DNA of 64,000 nt from Streptococcus sp. oral taxon 431 (GTDB taxonomy: Bacteria; Bacillota; Bacilli; Lactobacillales; Streptococcaceae). A program made the position numbers and the translations under genes. The notes under the pieces were generated by a model, which was not told the DNA's origin, made no database searches, and worked only from the letters and a program-made list of their open reading frames with translations. The stretch covers positions 1 to 64,000 of the forward strand of contig NZ_JALDUI010000009.1 of assembly GCF_023115445.1 (NCBI RefSeq), written 5' to 3'. Shown here one piece after another: positions 48,464 to 57,243 of the stretch. Every line of letters starts with the position of its first letter. The first letter of the stretch is position 1.

Positions 48464-51013
48464 ATGAAAACATTTTTCAGAAACTATTGGACCTATCTTA
48501 TTTCTTTCATCATTCCCCTAGTAATTATATTCGGAGTCTATCTTTCTCAAGGTATCTACTGGAATAGTGATACTTCACCTTTATTGGGGGATGGATTTCA
48601 TCAATATGTTATTTTTGATCTAAATCTTCGTAATATTTTACATGGGAGTGATAGTCTATTTTATACTTTTACCAGTGGTCTAGGTCTCAATTTTTATGCC
48701 TTGTCCAGTTATTACCTTGGTAGTTTTCTATCTCCTCTTGTTTATTTTTTTGATGTATCAAGCATGCCAGATGCAGTTTATCTTTCAACCTTGTTGAAAT
48801 TTGGCTTGATAGGTCTGTCAACCTTTTTTAGCTTGAGTATAATATTCAAAAATCTACCAGCCCCACTCAGATTATCTTTATCTACCTCATATGCATTAAT
48901 GAGCTTTACAGTTAGTCAACTTGAGATTAAAACCTGGTTAGATGTTTTTATTTTAATCCCCTTAATTTTAACTGGTTTACATCTACTCATAACGGAAAAA
49001 AAACGTATTCTATACTTTACAAGTTTGTCAATATTATTTATCCAAGATTACTATTTTGGTTATATGACTGCCCTGTTTTTGGTAGTTTGGTATTTTTGCC
49101 AACTTTCCTGGGATTTTAAAAGTCGCAAGTATTCTTTCCTTGATTTTTTCCTAACATCCTTACTCGCTGGTTTAACAAGTTTCATCATGACACTCCCAAC
49201 CTTGTTTGATTTAAGAACTCATGGTGAAAAACTAACCGCTATTACAAAAATAAAAACAGATGCCAGTTGGTATCTAGATCTGTTTGCTAAACAATTCATT
49301 GGTGCTTTCGATACAACTAAATATGGTTCCATCCCAATGATTTTTGTTGGCCTCCTTCCTTTTATATTAACAATTGTATTCTTTACATTAAAATCAATTA
49401 AGTTTCACGTGAAACTATGCTATGCAACTCTACTCATTATCATCATTGCTAGTTTTTATCTAGAAGCCTTAGATCTATTTTGGCAAGGAATGCACGCTCC
49501 AAATATGTTTCTTCATCGCTATGCGTGGATTTTCTCTACTCTCTTGATTTATATTTCAGCAGAAGTTTTAAATAGATTTAAGGATATTAAGTTATGGAAT
49601 ATTTTATTCTCAATGACCTTCCTTTTATTTGGCTATCTGGCAACCATTTATTTTAAAAATCATTATTCATTTCTAACTAAATTAAATATACTCTTAACGA
49701 TTGAGTTCTTAGTGGTATACTTACTATTGTTATTAGCACTTATCCGAAAAATGATTTCTCTAAAAATCTTTTCAATTCTTATTTTGATCTTTACAATAAG
49801 TGAAATTAGTTTTAATGCTTCATCTCAACTAAATGGAATTACGAAAGAATGGGGATTTGCTTCTCGTAGTACCTATGATAAAGATATTCCAAGTATGGAA
49901 GCTATTTTGGAGTATATCAAACAGCAACCAGATACATTTACACGAACTGAAAAGTTACAAACTCAAACTGGAAACGATAGCATGAAATTTAACTACAATG
50001 GCATCTCACAATTTTCATCTGTTCGTAATCGTTCTGCAAGTACAACGTTAGATAAGTTGGGTTTTAAATCTTCAGGTACCAACCTTAATCTTCGTTATGC
50101 AAATAATACTATCATTGCAGATAGTTTATTTGGAATCAGCTACAATATTTCTGAAACCTATCCAGATAAATATGGTTTTTATCCAAGCTATCAAAAAGAT
50201 AATCTAACCCTTTATAAAAATCAATTCGCTCTCCCAATTGCTTTTGCTACACAGTCTCTTTACAAAGATGTCACTTTTAATGACCATACTCTTGATAACC
50301 AAACTCAATTTTTAAATCAAATTGCTGGCTTAAATGAAGAGTACTTTTATCCGATAAATCATCATACAGACTCTGGTGACAAAGTGGTCAATCTAAACGG
50401 AACTGATACTGAAGATGCAACTATCAGCTACAGTATTGAAGTACCTGATAATAGTCAGGTTTACCTTTCCATGACCAAGCTAAATTTTTCAAATGATAAG
50501 AAAAAGCAAATTGACATCATTGTCAATGGTGAAAAAAAATCCTTTACCACAGATAATGTTTTTACATTTTTTAATCTTGGATATTCAGAACATAAACAAA
50601 CTTTTGATATCCAGATTAAGTTCCCAGGAAATGCTCAAGTATCATTTGAATCTCCAACTTTCTATCGCTTAGATACTAAGAAATATACGGAGGCTATACG
50701 CAAAATAAAAGAAAATCCAGTAGAAGTGAGCTCTTATAAAAATAAGGTCACTGTAAATTATAAGGTAAAGAATGAGACATCGATCTTTTTCACAATTCCA
50801 TACGATCAAGGATGGTCTGCTTATCAAAATGGTAAAAAATTACAAATTCAACAGGCACAAACTGGATTTATGAAAATTGATGTTCCTGAAGGTGAAGGAA
50901 CTATTACCCTTTCCTTTATTCCAAAAGGATTTGTTGCTGGTGCAAGTTGTTCTCTTATAGCCATTATTGTCTTTATTTTTTATGATATTCAAAGAAAAAA
51001 ATATTCTAGATAA
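48464..51013 (+). CDS. YfhO-family membrane protein (putative glycosyltransferase)
   Basis: This 849-residue protein has about a dozen transmembrane segments in its first half, an extracytoplasmic domain (about 445-820) and a last transmembrane helix. It belongs to the GT-C-like YfhO family; in B. subtilis YfhO helps add sugars to lipoteichoic acid. The early GDGFHQY motif is typical. The sugar and target here are unknown. It carries a perfect parS site at 49401-49416. Confidence 0.87.
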   Translation: MKTFFRNYWTYLISFIIPLVIIFGVYLSQGIYWNSDTSPLLGDGFHQYVIFDLNLRNILHGSDSLFYTFTSGLGLNFYALSSYYLGSFLSPLVYFFDVSSMPDAVYLSTLLKFGLIGLSTFFSLSIIFKNLPAPLRLSLSTSYALMSFTVSQLEIKTWLDVFILIPLILTGLHLLITEKKRILYFTSLSILFIQDYYFGYMTALFLVVWYFCQLSWDFKSRKYSFLDFFLTSLLAGLTSFIMTLPTLFDLRTHGEKLTAITKIKTDASWYLDLFAKQFIGAFDTTKYGSIPMIFVGLLPFILTIVFFTLKSIKFHVKLCYATLLIIIIASFYLEALDLFWQGMHAPNMFLHRYAWIFSTLLIYISAEVLNRFKDIKLWNILFSMTFLLFGYLATIYFKNHYSFLTKLNILLTIEFLVVYLLLLLALIRKMISLKIFSILILIFTISEISFNASSQLNGITKEWGFASRSTYDKDIPSMEAILEYIKQQPDTFTRTEKLQTQTGNDSMKFNYNGISQFSSVRNRSASTTLDKLGFKSSGTNLNLRYANNTIIADSLFGISYNISETYPDKYGFYPSYQKDNLTLYKNQFALPIAFATQSLYKDVTFNDHTLDNQTQFLNQIAGLNEEYFYPINHHTDSGDKVVNLNGTDTEDATISYSIEVPDNSQVYLSMTKLNFSNDKKKQIDIIVNGEKKSFTTDNVFTFFNLGYSEHKQTFDIQIKFPGNAQVSFESPTFYRLDTKKYTEAIRKIKENPVEVSSYKNKVTVNYKVKNETSIFFTIPYDQGWSAYQNGKKLQIQQAQTGFMKIDVPEGEGTITLSFIPKGFVAGASCSLIAIIVFIFYDIQRKKYSR
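49401..49416. other. parS site inside the YfhO-family gene
   Basis: AGTTTCACGTGAAACT is a perfect palindrome containing the parS core GTTTCACGTGAAAC, about 11 kb from dnaA. It is expected to load ParB and then SMC. Confidence 0.93.
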
Positions 51014-51046
51014 AAAAACAATCGACCGAATTGGTCGATTGTTTTT
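51014..51046. terminator. Bidirectional terminator between YfhO and YhgE genes
   Basis: The 14-bp stem AAAAACAATCGACC/GGTCGATTGTTTTT overlaps the stop codon of the minus-strand gene. Confidence 0.88.
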
Positions 51047-53705
51047 AGTCTTCTTCAGCTTTTTTAGGTTGATAGGCTAGCATTCCTAAAGCAACAAAAA
51101 TCATTATTGTAAAGATAAGAAAAATAATCTGACTATGAATATTACCTGTCATAGAAATGGTTTGTCGAAGACCTGAAACTGAATAACTCATAGGTAACCA
51201 TGGATTAATAGTTTTAAAGAATTGATTCGTCAAAGCTAAAGGATAAGTTCCTGCACTTGATGCTAATTGAAGGAGTAATAAAATTAAGGAGAAGAAGGCG
51301 CCTAGGCGAGAATTCCAGGTTGTCAATGCTGTTACCATCGCCATGAAAGCAAGACTAGTTAAAATAATCAAAGCTAAGGTTTTGAATTCGTGAACTGCAG
51401 TCAGTCCGATTAAATGTACCCCACCATAAACTAATAGTCCTGCCAAACCAGCAATGATACCGTTAATTTCAAAGCGAGACTTAAACCAAGCCCAGCGACT
51501 CTCTGGGTGGCGTCCAGAAGGTAATTTAGCAAAAATCATATTAGTAGAAATAGCAGCAACAAAAAGAGCAACTGATATCATATACGGAGCCATGGCAATC
51601 CCATTAACAGCAACTTGATCCGTATCAGTTTTTGAAAGACTTAAAGGATCAGCCAGTAAGTCTGCATTTTTTGGTTCAGTTGAAGCCTTATTCAATTGTT
51701 TATCAGCATCTGTCAACCCTTGATTTAATTGACTTGAACCATCACTTAATTTTCCGAGTCCTGATTGTAAAATTTCAGATCCTTGAGCAAGTTTATCTGC
51801 TCCACTAGCTATTTTTTCAGAACCATTAGCTAGTTGATTTGCTCCTGAAACTAGCTGGTCTGATTTATCAGCTAATTGTTGAGAACCCACTTGTAATTGA
51901 TTAAATCCAGCAGTTAAATCTGATGTTTTATTGTTTACTTGGTTGACACCTGATGCAAGTTTATCAATTCCTGTTGCTAATTCTGGCCCATTCGCTGCTA
52001 ACTTAGCAGTAGCACCTGTCAATGTAGAAGATTTTTCTGTCAACTGACTAGAGCCTTGTAGCAACTTATTGAAACTTCCTGTCAAGTTCGAATTTTTCGA
52101 ACTCAACTGACTTGCTCCTAAAGCTACTTGGTCTACAGATTTTGTATAGCTGGCAATACCAGATAGAGTTTGACTAGCTGGCAATAACTGACCATCAATT
52201 GCTGTTTGAATCTGTGTTAATCCACTTGACAAACTTGTCAATGTTGAAGAAGCAGTTGGTAATAATTTACTTGACTGATTCTTTAATTGAGTTAAACTAT
52301 TTGTTTGAGTGGTTACATTTTCTAAAGAAGATTGTAACGTTTGAACTGTATTTAAAATTGTTCGTGCTGACTCACTAGCAGAAGATGATGGATTAGAAAC
52401 CACAGAAGTTATCTCTGCCTGTTGTTCAGGAGTTAAGCTTTGATAAGCACTCGTAGATTGAATAGCTGATAAAGTAGTTTCTTTTTCAGATTGATTTGAA
52501 GTAACGATGCTTTGTGCTGAATTTGCAATCGTTGATAAACTACTAGAAAGCTGGTTTGTTACTTGTGTTATCTCTCCACTATCTGCTGTTTGAATATTTT
52601 GAATATCTTGATTAAATTGCTCTAAACTAGTTGCTAATTGTTTAATCTGATCTTTTTGTTGGGTTGTCCCATCTAATTGAGTAGAAAGTTTTTGAATACC
52701 TTGATTAAGTTGCGTTAGTCCTGTACGTAGAGTCTCTGATTTTGTAGAAATCTGATTTGTACCTGATGATAGACTTTGAACTCTATTTGTATAAGTATCA
52801 ATACCAAGTGAAAATTGATTTAATCCTGAATTGAGTTGAGAAACACCACCTGTATAGGCTTGTGTGCCTGCATCAAGTTGATTCAATCCTGATACCAGTG
52901 CCGGTGTCTTTGAGTTCAGTTGGTTTAATCCATTATCAATTTGTGAAATAGCGCTGGTATATTGATTTAAACCAGTATTAAAATTACCAAGACCAAGATT
53001 TAACTGATTTACACCAGCTGTATAGGTTCCTAATCCTGTAGATAATTGATCAGCACCGTTAGAAAATGTGAGACTCGATTGAGCTAAGGTTTGAAGATTG
53101 GTTGATAAGGTTTGACTCCCATCAGAAAGCTTATTCGAACCATCAGCCAACTGTAAACTTGCATTTGCCGCTTGAGATAAACCAAGTTTTAAATCCCCCA
53201 TCTTATCAAATAAAGCTTTGGTATAAGATTGAGTAACTTTAGTAGCCACAGTCTGTTTGATTTGTGTCATGGCAGAATCACTCATCTTGCTTGCAATAAA
53301 ACTATGACCACTTGATGTCTGATAGTCAATCGTCATCTGTTCAGGATGATTTGTAAGGATAGAAGAAGCTTTCTCAGAAAGATTACTTGGCAATGTTACA
53401 ACCATGTAATAATCCCCATCTCGTAGTCCTCTTTCTCCCTCACCTTCATCTACAAAATGAAAATCCAGACTATCACTATCTTTCAAATTAGACACCATGT
53501 CTTCACCAATAGTGAGTTTTTCATCATTATAAGTAGCAGCTTGGTCCTTATTAACAATTGCTACAGGTAACTCCGAAAGTTTACCGTATGGATCCCACAT
53601 TGATGATAAGAAAATGATATTGTAAAGAGCTGGAATTAAGGAAATTCCTATCATGACAATAATAAATGTCGGTTTTTTAAAGATTGCTTTCCATTCTTTA
53701 AACAT
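51045..53705 (-). CDS. YhgE/Pip family membrane protein
   Basis: This 886-residue protein has one N-terminal transmembrane helix (about 13-33) and a very long extracellular Gly/Ser/Gln/Leu-rich middle (about 170-690). The middle is built from near-repeats such as LxxGxxQLxxG and ends in a cluster of about five transmembrane helices (about 710-880). The family includes the Pip phage-infection protein and resembles ESX accessory EsaA and MmpL-like exporters. The substrate is unknown. The divergent TetR regulator makes an inducible export or envelope-stress role plausible. Confidence 0.87.
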   Translation of the reverse strand: MFKEWKAIFKKPTFIIVMIGISLIPALYNIIFLSSMWDPYGKLSELPVAIVNKDQAATYNDEKLTIGEDMVSNLKDSDSLDFHFVDEGEGERGLRDGDYYMVVTLPSNLSEKASSILTNHPEQMTIDYQTSSGHSFIASKMSDSAMTQIKQTVATKVTQSYTKALFDKMGDLKLGLSQAANASLQLADGSNKLSDGSQTLSTNLQTLAQSSLTFSNGADQLSTGLGTYTAGVNQLNLGLGNFNTGLNQYTSAISQIDNGLNQLNSKTPALVSGLNQLDAGTQAYTGGVSQLNSGLNQFSLGIDTYTNRVQSLSSGTNQISTKSETLRTGLTQLNQGIQKLSTQLDGTTQQKDQIKQLATSLEQFNQDIQNIQTADSGEITQVTNQLSSSLSTIANSAQSIVTSNQSEKETTLSAIQSTSAYQSLTPEQQAEITSVVSNPSSSASESARTILNTVQTLQSSLENVTTQTNSLTQLKNQSSKLLPTASSTLTSLSSGLTQIQTAIDGQLLPASQTLSGIASYTKSVDQVALGASQLSSKNSNLTGSFNKLLQGSSQLTEKSSTLTGATAKLAANGPELATGIDKLASGVNQVNNKTSDLTAGFNQLQVGSQQLADKSDQLVSGANQLANGSEKIASGADKLAQGSEILQSGLGKLSDGSSQLNQGLTDADKQLNKASTEPKNADLLADPLSLSKTDTDQVAVNGIAMAPYMISVALFVAAISTNMIFAKLPSGRHPESRWAWFKSRFEINGIIAGLAGLLVYGGVHLIGLTAVHEFKTLALIILTSLAFMAMVTALTTWNSRLGAFFSLILLLLQLASSAGTYPLALTNQFFKTINPWLPMSYSVSGLRQTISMTGNIHSQIIFLIFTIMIFVALGMLAYQPKKAEED

Positions 53706-53706
53706 A

Positions 53707-53812
53707 TTGTCTCCTTTTTTTAAACTACTTGTCTAAATTTCTGATATAATAGATTATACATAAAAAAATTAAAAAGACAAGATAAAAAAATCTATTTTTA
53801 AACACATTGTCT
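53707..53812. promoter_or_regulatory. Divergent promoter region with repeated TTGTCT motif
   Basis: TTGTCT occurs at 53707-53712, 53729-53734 and 53807-53812, and inverted at 53775-53780. The minus-strand promoter uses the last as -35 with TATAAT at 53753-53758 (16-bp spacing). The plus-strand extended -10 TGATATAAT is at 53745-53750. The motif is a candidate operator of the divergent TetR protein. Confidence 0.6.
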
Positions 53813-53835
53813 AAAATTGTTCATCTGGAGGGAAC

Positions 53836-54378
53836 ATGCAAGAAAGTAATAAACGATTAAAAACCAAGCGCATTATCGAAAATGCTATGGTAGAATTATT
53901 GATGGAACAACCATTCGATCAGATTACAACTGTTAAATTAGCGCAAAAAGCTGGAATTAGCCGCTCCAGTTTCTATACTCATTACAAAGATAAATACGAC
54001 ATGATTGAACATTACCAAAGTAAACTATTTCATACCTTCGAATATATCTTTCAAAAACATGCTAATCACAAACGAGATGCTATTCTAGAAGTATTTGAAT
54101 ACTTGGAATCAGAACCGCTTCTAGCAGCTCTTTTATCTGAAAATGGAACCAAGGAAATTCAAAATTTCCTGCGAAATAAGCTTCACATCCTACTGAGCAC
54201 AGACCTTCAAAAACGTTTTATGCAACTCAAACTAAATGAAGTAGAATTAGAATACAGTAGCGTCTACCTAACAAATGCTCTCTTTGGAGTCTGTCAAACC
54301 TGGATTGCCCACGGAAAAAAAGAAAGTCCACAAGAAATCACGAACTTTTTAATGAAAATGTTAGGAGATACAAATTAA
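53836..54378 (+). CDS. TetR/AcrR-family transcriptional regulator
   Basis: This 180-residue regulator has an N-terminal HTH (about 25-55, TVKLAQKAGISRSSFYTHY) and a helical C-terminal ligand domain of the type found in streptococcal TetR proteins paired with YhgE genes. It probably represses the divergent YhgE gene and itself through the TTGTCT motifs (inference). GGAGG precedes the ATG. Confidence 0.88.
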   Translation: MQESNKRLKTKRIIENAMVELLMEQPFDQITTVKLAQKAGISRSSFYTHYKDKYDMIEHYQSKLFHTFEYIFQKHANHKRDAILEVFEYLESEPLLAALLSENGTKEIQNFLRNKLHILLSTDLQKRFMQLKLNEVELEYSSVYLTNALFGVCQTWIAHGKKESPQEITNFLMKMLGDTN

Positions 54379-54400
54379 CAAAAAAGATCTATAATATTTA

Positions 54401-54450
54401 GGCTCTATAATTTCTGTAGTGGGTAAAACCACCATAGGAATGATGGAGCC
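54401..54450. repeat. 50-bp imperfect palindrome resembling fused IS ends
   Basis: A stem of about 23 bp begins GGCTCTATAATTTCTGTAG and ends in its near-complement GAGCC. It resembles the terminal inverted repeats of ISL3-family elements joined end to end (identity from memory). No transposase is present. It could also act as a terminator. Confidence 0.55.
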
Positions 54451-54468
54451 TATTTTGTTGTTCTTATT

Positions 54469-54497
54469 AAACTAAGGTAATATAATTTCCTTAGTTT
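54469..54497 (+). terminator. Terminator downstream of the TetR gene
   Basis: AAACTAAGG/CCTTAGTTT (9 bp) with an 11-base loop is followed by TATTTT on the plus strand. Confidence 0.65.
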
Positions 54498-54511
54498 TAT
54501 TTTCGGACACA

Positions 54512-54619
54512 AATCATTATCTATCCGTATGTTAGGTATGCCTCCCCTCATTACATCGGACAAAGAATCATTATCTATCCGTATGTTAGGTATGCCTCCC
54601 CTCATTACATCGGACAAAG
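54512..54619. repeat. 54-bp tandem duplication (two copies)
   Basis: The unit at 54512-54565 is repeated exactly at 54566-54619, and its first five bases recur at 54620. Each unit contains CGTATGTTAGGTATGCCTCC. No open reading frame or known repeat family was recognised. Confidence 0.85.
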
Positions 54620-54630
54620 AATCAAAAAAA

Positions 54631-54650
54631 GGAACACCAAATAGTGTTCC
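54631..54650 (-). terminator. Terminator downstream of tRNA-Asn
   Basis: GGAACAC/GTGTTCC (7 bp, 6-base loop) is followed on the minus strand by TTTTTTTGATT. Confidence 0.85.
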
Positions 54651-54660
54651 TTTCGTCTGA

Positions 54661-54734
54661 CTCCGCCAGTAGGACTCGAACCTACGACATCATGATTAAC
54701 AGTCATGCGCTACTACCAACTGAGCTATGGCGGA
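54661..54734 (-). tRNA. tRNA-Asn (anticodon GUU)
   Basis: The 74-base gene has acceptor TCCGCCA/TGGCGGA plus discriminator G, D-arm GCTCAGTTGG, anticodon loop CTGTTAA with GTT, and T-loop GTTCGAGTC. The CCA end is not encoded. Confidence 0.95.
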
Positions 54735-54739
54735 TTAAA

Positions 54740-54803
54740 TAGTCCGTACGGAATTCAAACCCGTGTTACCGCTATGAAAAGACGATTTCTTAACCAACGG
54801 ACC
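54740..54803 (-). pseudogene. Degenerate tRNA-Glu (anticodon UUC)
   Basis: Acceptor GGTCCGT/ACGGACT and anticodon loop TTTTCAT with TTC identify a former tRNA-Glu. It is only 64 bases long; about eight bases of the D-arm are missing. The anticodon stem has a C-A mismatch and wobble pairs, and the T-loop reads TTTGAAT instead of TTCGAAT. It is unlikely to be functional. Confidence 0.85.
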
Positions 54804-54854
54804 CTCTACCTGTAGCAGATATAACCATTATATCAATTTATCAAAAATTGTCAA

Positions 54855-55607
54855 TTACTTTTTTTGGTTTTTAGCCATTAGTTCTCTCAATTTTTTAGTT
54901 TTTAGGCGAGAGATAGGACAACGATGATCTTCATAAAATACAACTTCCATTTTTTTACGATCAATTTCTCTCACATTACCGATATTGACTAAAAATGACT
55001 TGTGAGCTAGATAAAAACGTTGGGTTTCCTTATCCTTTTCTTGAATATCTGTCATTGTTCCATAGAATTCTTTTGCAAAATTCTTACCTACAATTCGTAA
55101 TTTATGAGAAGTTCCCGTTGTTTCAATGTAGAGAATATCATGATAAGGAATACAAAGATCATTTCCTTTATAACTATAATCAAAATAATCAACGACTGAT
55201 TGGTTTTCAAGTAAAGTAGTCTTAGTGTAAAGCACACAGTCGGCAACTCTATTTTTAAAAACTTGATCACTGGTTTCTTTATCAATGAAATCCAATGCTG
55301 AAACTTTGTATTTATAAGTCAAAGTAGCAAATTCAGATCGACTTGTAATAAAAACAATAATGGCATAAGGATTGCGATGACGAATAAATTGAGCAACCTC
55401 AAATCCTTTTCTCTCAATCCCATTGATATCAATATCTAGAAAATAAAGCTGATTAACTTCATCATGCTCTACATATTCCATAAACTCTCTCACTTTTCCT
55501 GTTGTTTTATAGGATATAGGAATATTTGTTTCCTTAGAAATTTTATTCAGAGTTGTTTCCAACCTTACTTGGTGTTCTATAATATCTTCTAAAATTAATA
55601 CTTTCAT
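54855..55607 (-). CDS. comE: Competence response regulator ComE
   Basis: This 250-residue regulator has a receiver domain with phospho-acceptor Asp58 (YFLDID, the same number as in pneumococcus) and a C-terminal LytTR DNA-binding domain (about 140-245). Once phosphorylated by ComD it activates comCDE and comX. It overlaps comD by four bases. Confidence 0.96.
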   Translation of the reverse strand: MKVLILEDIIEHQVRLETTLNKISKETNIPISYKTTGKVREFMEYVEHDEVNQLYFLDIDINGIERKGFEVAQFIRHRNPYAIIVFITSRSEFATLTYKYKVSALDFIDKETSDQVFKNRVADCVLYTKTTLLENQSVVDYFDYSYKGNDLCIPYHDILYIETTGTSHKLRIVGKNFAKEFYGTMTDIQEKDKETQRFYLAHKSFLVNIGNVREIDRKKMEVVFYEDHRCPISRLKTKKLRELMAKNQKK

Positions 55608-56923
55608 ATCAGTTCCCTCTTAAATCTAATCACTTGTTTAAATACATCATTATCAATTTCTGTTTCTAAAATAACATTGTCATATTTTCCTAAAATTTCT
55701 TTAACATTATTGAGCCCAAGTCCTCTATGTCTTCCTTTAGTTGAAAATCCTAACTCAAATAAATCTTCAGATTTTACCTTTCTTTTTTTACAAGAGTTTT
55801 GGATAACAACTAGAGTTTCAAGATCCAATTTGATGATAGCTACCTCTAGTTGTTTTTGATAGCTTTCAACTGCCCCTTCAACAGCATTATTGAGCAGAAC
55901 GCTCATCACGCGCACCAAGTCTAATAATTCCATAGACAAAGGTGTGATAATATCTTTTACCTCTAATGTGTACTCTACATCATTCGTTTTCGCATTGACA
56001 ATAGATTGAGCAATCAAACTACGAAGAGCTGAATCCTCAATATTGTTCAAATCGAAATAGGTATACTTATCTGAACGTAATTTTTGATTCGCCTTTACAA
56101 GAACTTCACTGTAAACTCTGTCAATTTCTTGTAAATCTTTACTTTCGATTGCCATTCTTAAGCTGATAAGCATGCCTGTATAATCATGACGAAAACCACG
56201 AATCTCATTATATAAGGAAACAATTTCATCCGTGTAAGTTTGTAAATGTTTTTGCTCAAACTTCTTTTGTTCCAATTCAATCTCTTTTTCTATCTGAACT
56301 TTATGAGAATTCATGGAGAAAAAAGTCAAAAGTAGGCCAACAAAAACAATGGATGATAAAATACTTCCAAAGCCATTTAAGTGACGAATCGTACTCACAA
56401 TATCTGAAGTGAAAGAGACAACGTGTAGAAAAACAAATGCAAAGAGCACTTTCTTCAGAAAAGGATATAGATAGTCTTTATCAAAATATTTAAATTCGAG
56501 ATGGAAATAAGACACAACAACTTTAATAACCAAATAAGTTAAGATCAGGATAAATAGAGAAAAATAATTGTTATACTTCAATGCAAACTCATCTCCTGTA
56601 ATAGATGATAAGGTTACTGATAAAAAGTTATTAGTACTATTATATAAAAGAGAAAATAATAGACTGATAAAAATTCCCTTAGATTTCTCATACTTCTTAA
56701 ATCCAACAAAGTAACCAAATAGGAGGAAAGGAAATAAAAATTTAGACAAACTAAAACTATCTAATTTCAAGAAATAGAGAATTACTTCCAATACTAATGG
56801 TATTAGAAAGATATAAAGACTAAAAAAATATTGGTCTTTTCTAGTTGCTTTACAAACCCATTCATGAATTTTACTAATAATAAAAACATAAACAATAGCA
56901 ATTACTAATCCGAATAAATTCAT
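55604..56923 (-). CDS. comD: Competence-peptide sensor kinase ComD
   Basis: This 439-residue HPK10-type histidine kinase has six or seven N-terminal transmembrane segments (to about 205) that sense the peptide. A coiled-coil linker and His246 in GFRHDYTG follow, then N-box and G-box (GLGLNNVKEIL) ATP-binding motifs. The start is 22 bp after comC. Confidence 0.96.
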   Translation of the reverse strand: MNLFGLVIAIVYVFIISKIHEWVCKATRKDQYFFSLYIFLIPLVLEVILYFLKLDSFSLSKFLFPFLLFGYFVGFKKYEKSKGIFISLLFSLLYNSTNNFLSVTLSSITGDEFALKYNNYFSLFILILTYLVIKVVVSYFHLEFKYFDKDYLYPFLKKVLFAFVFLHVVSFTSDIVSTIRHLNGFGSILSSIVFVGLLLTFFSMNSHKVQIEKEIELEQKKFEQKHLQTYTDEIVSLYNEIRGFRHDYTGMLISLRMAIESKDLQEIDRVYSEVLVKANQKLRSDKYTYFDLNNIEDSALRSLIAQSIVNAKTNDVEYTLEVKDIITPLSMELLDLVRVMSVLLNNAVEGAVESYQKQLEVAIIKLDLETLVVIQNSCKKRKVKSEDLFELGFSTKGRHRGLGLNNVKEILGKYDNVILETEIDNDVFKQVIRFKRELI

Positions 56924-56945
56924 TATTTCCCACCTTTATTTTTAC

Positions 56946-57080
56946 TTACTTTCTTTTTGGAAAAAGAAAATTATTTATTGTATATGGAGGTCTCCATTCC
57001 CCACCTCTGATTTCCTGCAATTCTTTTTCATTCAATTCTTGGAAATCTTTCATTTGAGCAAAATCTGTATTCTTTTTCAT
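56946..57080 (-). CDS. comC: Competence-stimulating peptide precursor ComC
   Basis: The 44-residue precursor starts MKKNTDFAQMKDFQELNEKE and has a double-glycine leader ending IRGG at residues 24-27. The predicted mature peptide is EWRPPYTINNFLFPKRK (17 residues, basic C-terminus). ComAB would cleave and export it. AGGAG precedes the ATG. It is first in comCDE and too short for most gene callers. Confidence 0.95.
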   Translation of the reverse strand: MKKNTDFAQMKDFQELNEKELQEIRGGEWRPPYTINNFLFPKRK

Positions 57081-57127
57081 AATATAAACTCCTATAATGT
57101 TTTTCTTGTAAATTAACTTACAAAAAT

Positions 57128-57194
57128 ATTATATAAAATCTACGATACCTATAGAGAATTATTTCTCAAATGCTCAAATTTTATTCTGAAATGT
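57128..57194 (-). promoter_or_regulatory. comCDE promoter with ComE-binding direct repeat
   Basis: On the minus strand ACATTTCAG (57186-57194) and GCATTTGAG (57165-57173) are separated by exactly 12 bp, matching the ComE box. TATAAT at 57128-57133 is the -10. Confidence 0.9.
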
Positions 57195-57210
57195 CAAATT
57201 TTTACAAAAA

Positions 57211-57233
57211 AAGCTGGGATTTTTTCCCAGCTT
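57211..57233 (-). terminator. Terminator between tRNA-Arg and comC
   Basis: AAGCTGGGA/TCCCAGCTT (9 bp, five-base loop) is followed on the minus strand by a T-run. In S. pneumoniae mutations in the matching terminator raise comCDE expression through read-through. Confidence 0.9.
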
Positions 57234-57243
57234 ACGATTTAAC

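Noticed and set aside
51700-53200. Dense short repeats in the YhgE gene considered as a CRISPR or satellite array
   Set aside because: The repeats are degenerate and in frame with the protein pattern LxxGxxQL, so they belong to the protein and are not a DNA array.
57001-57060. A second bacteriocin-like double-glycine peptide near comC
   Set aside because: The only GG leader found in this stretch is the comC precursor itself.
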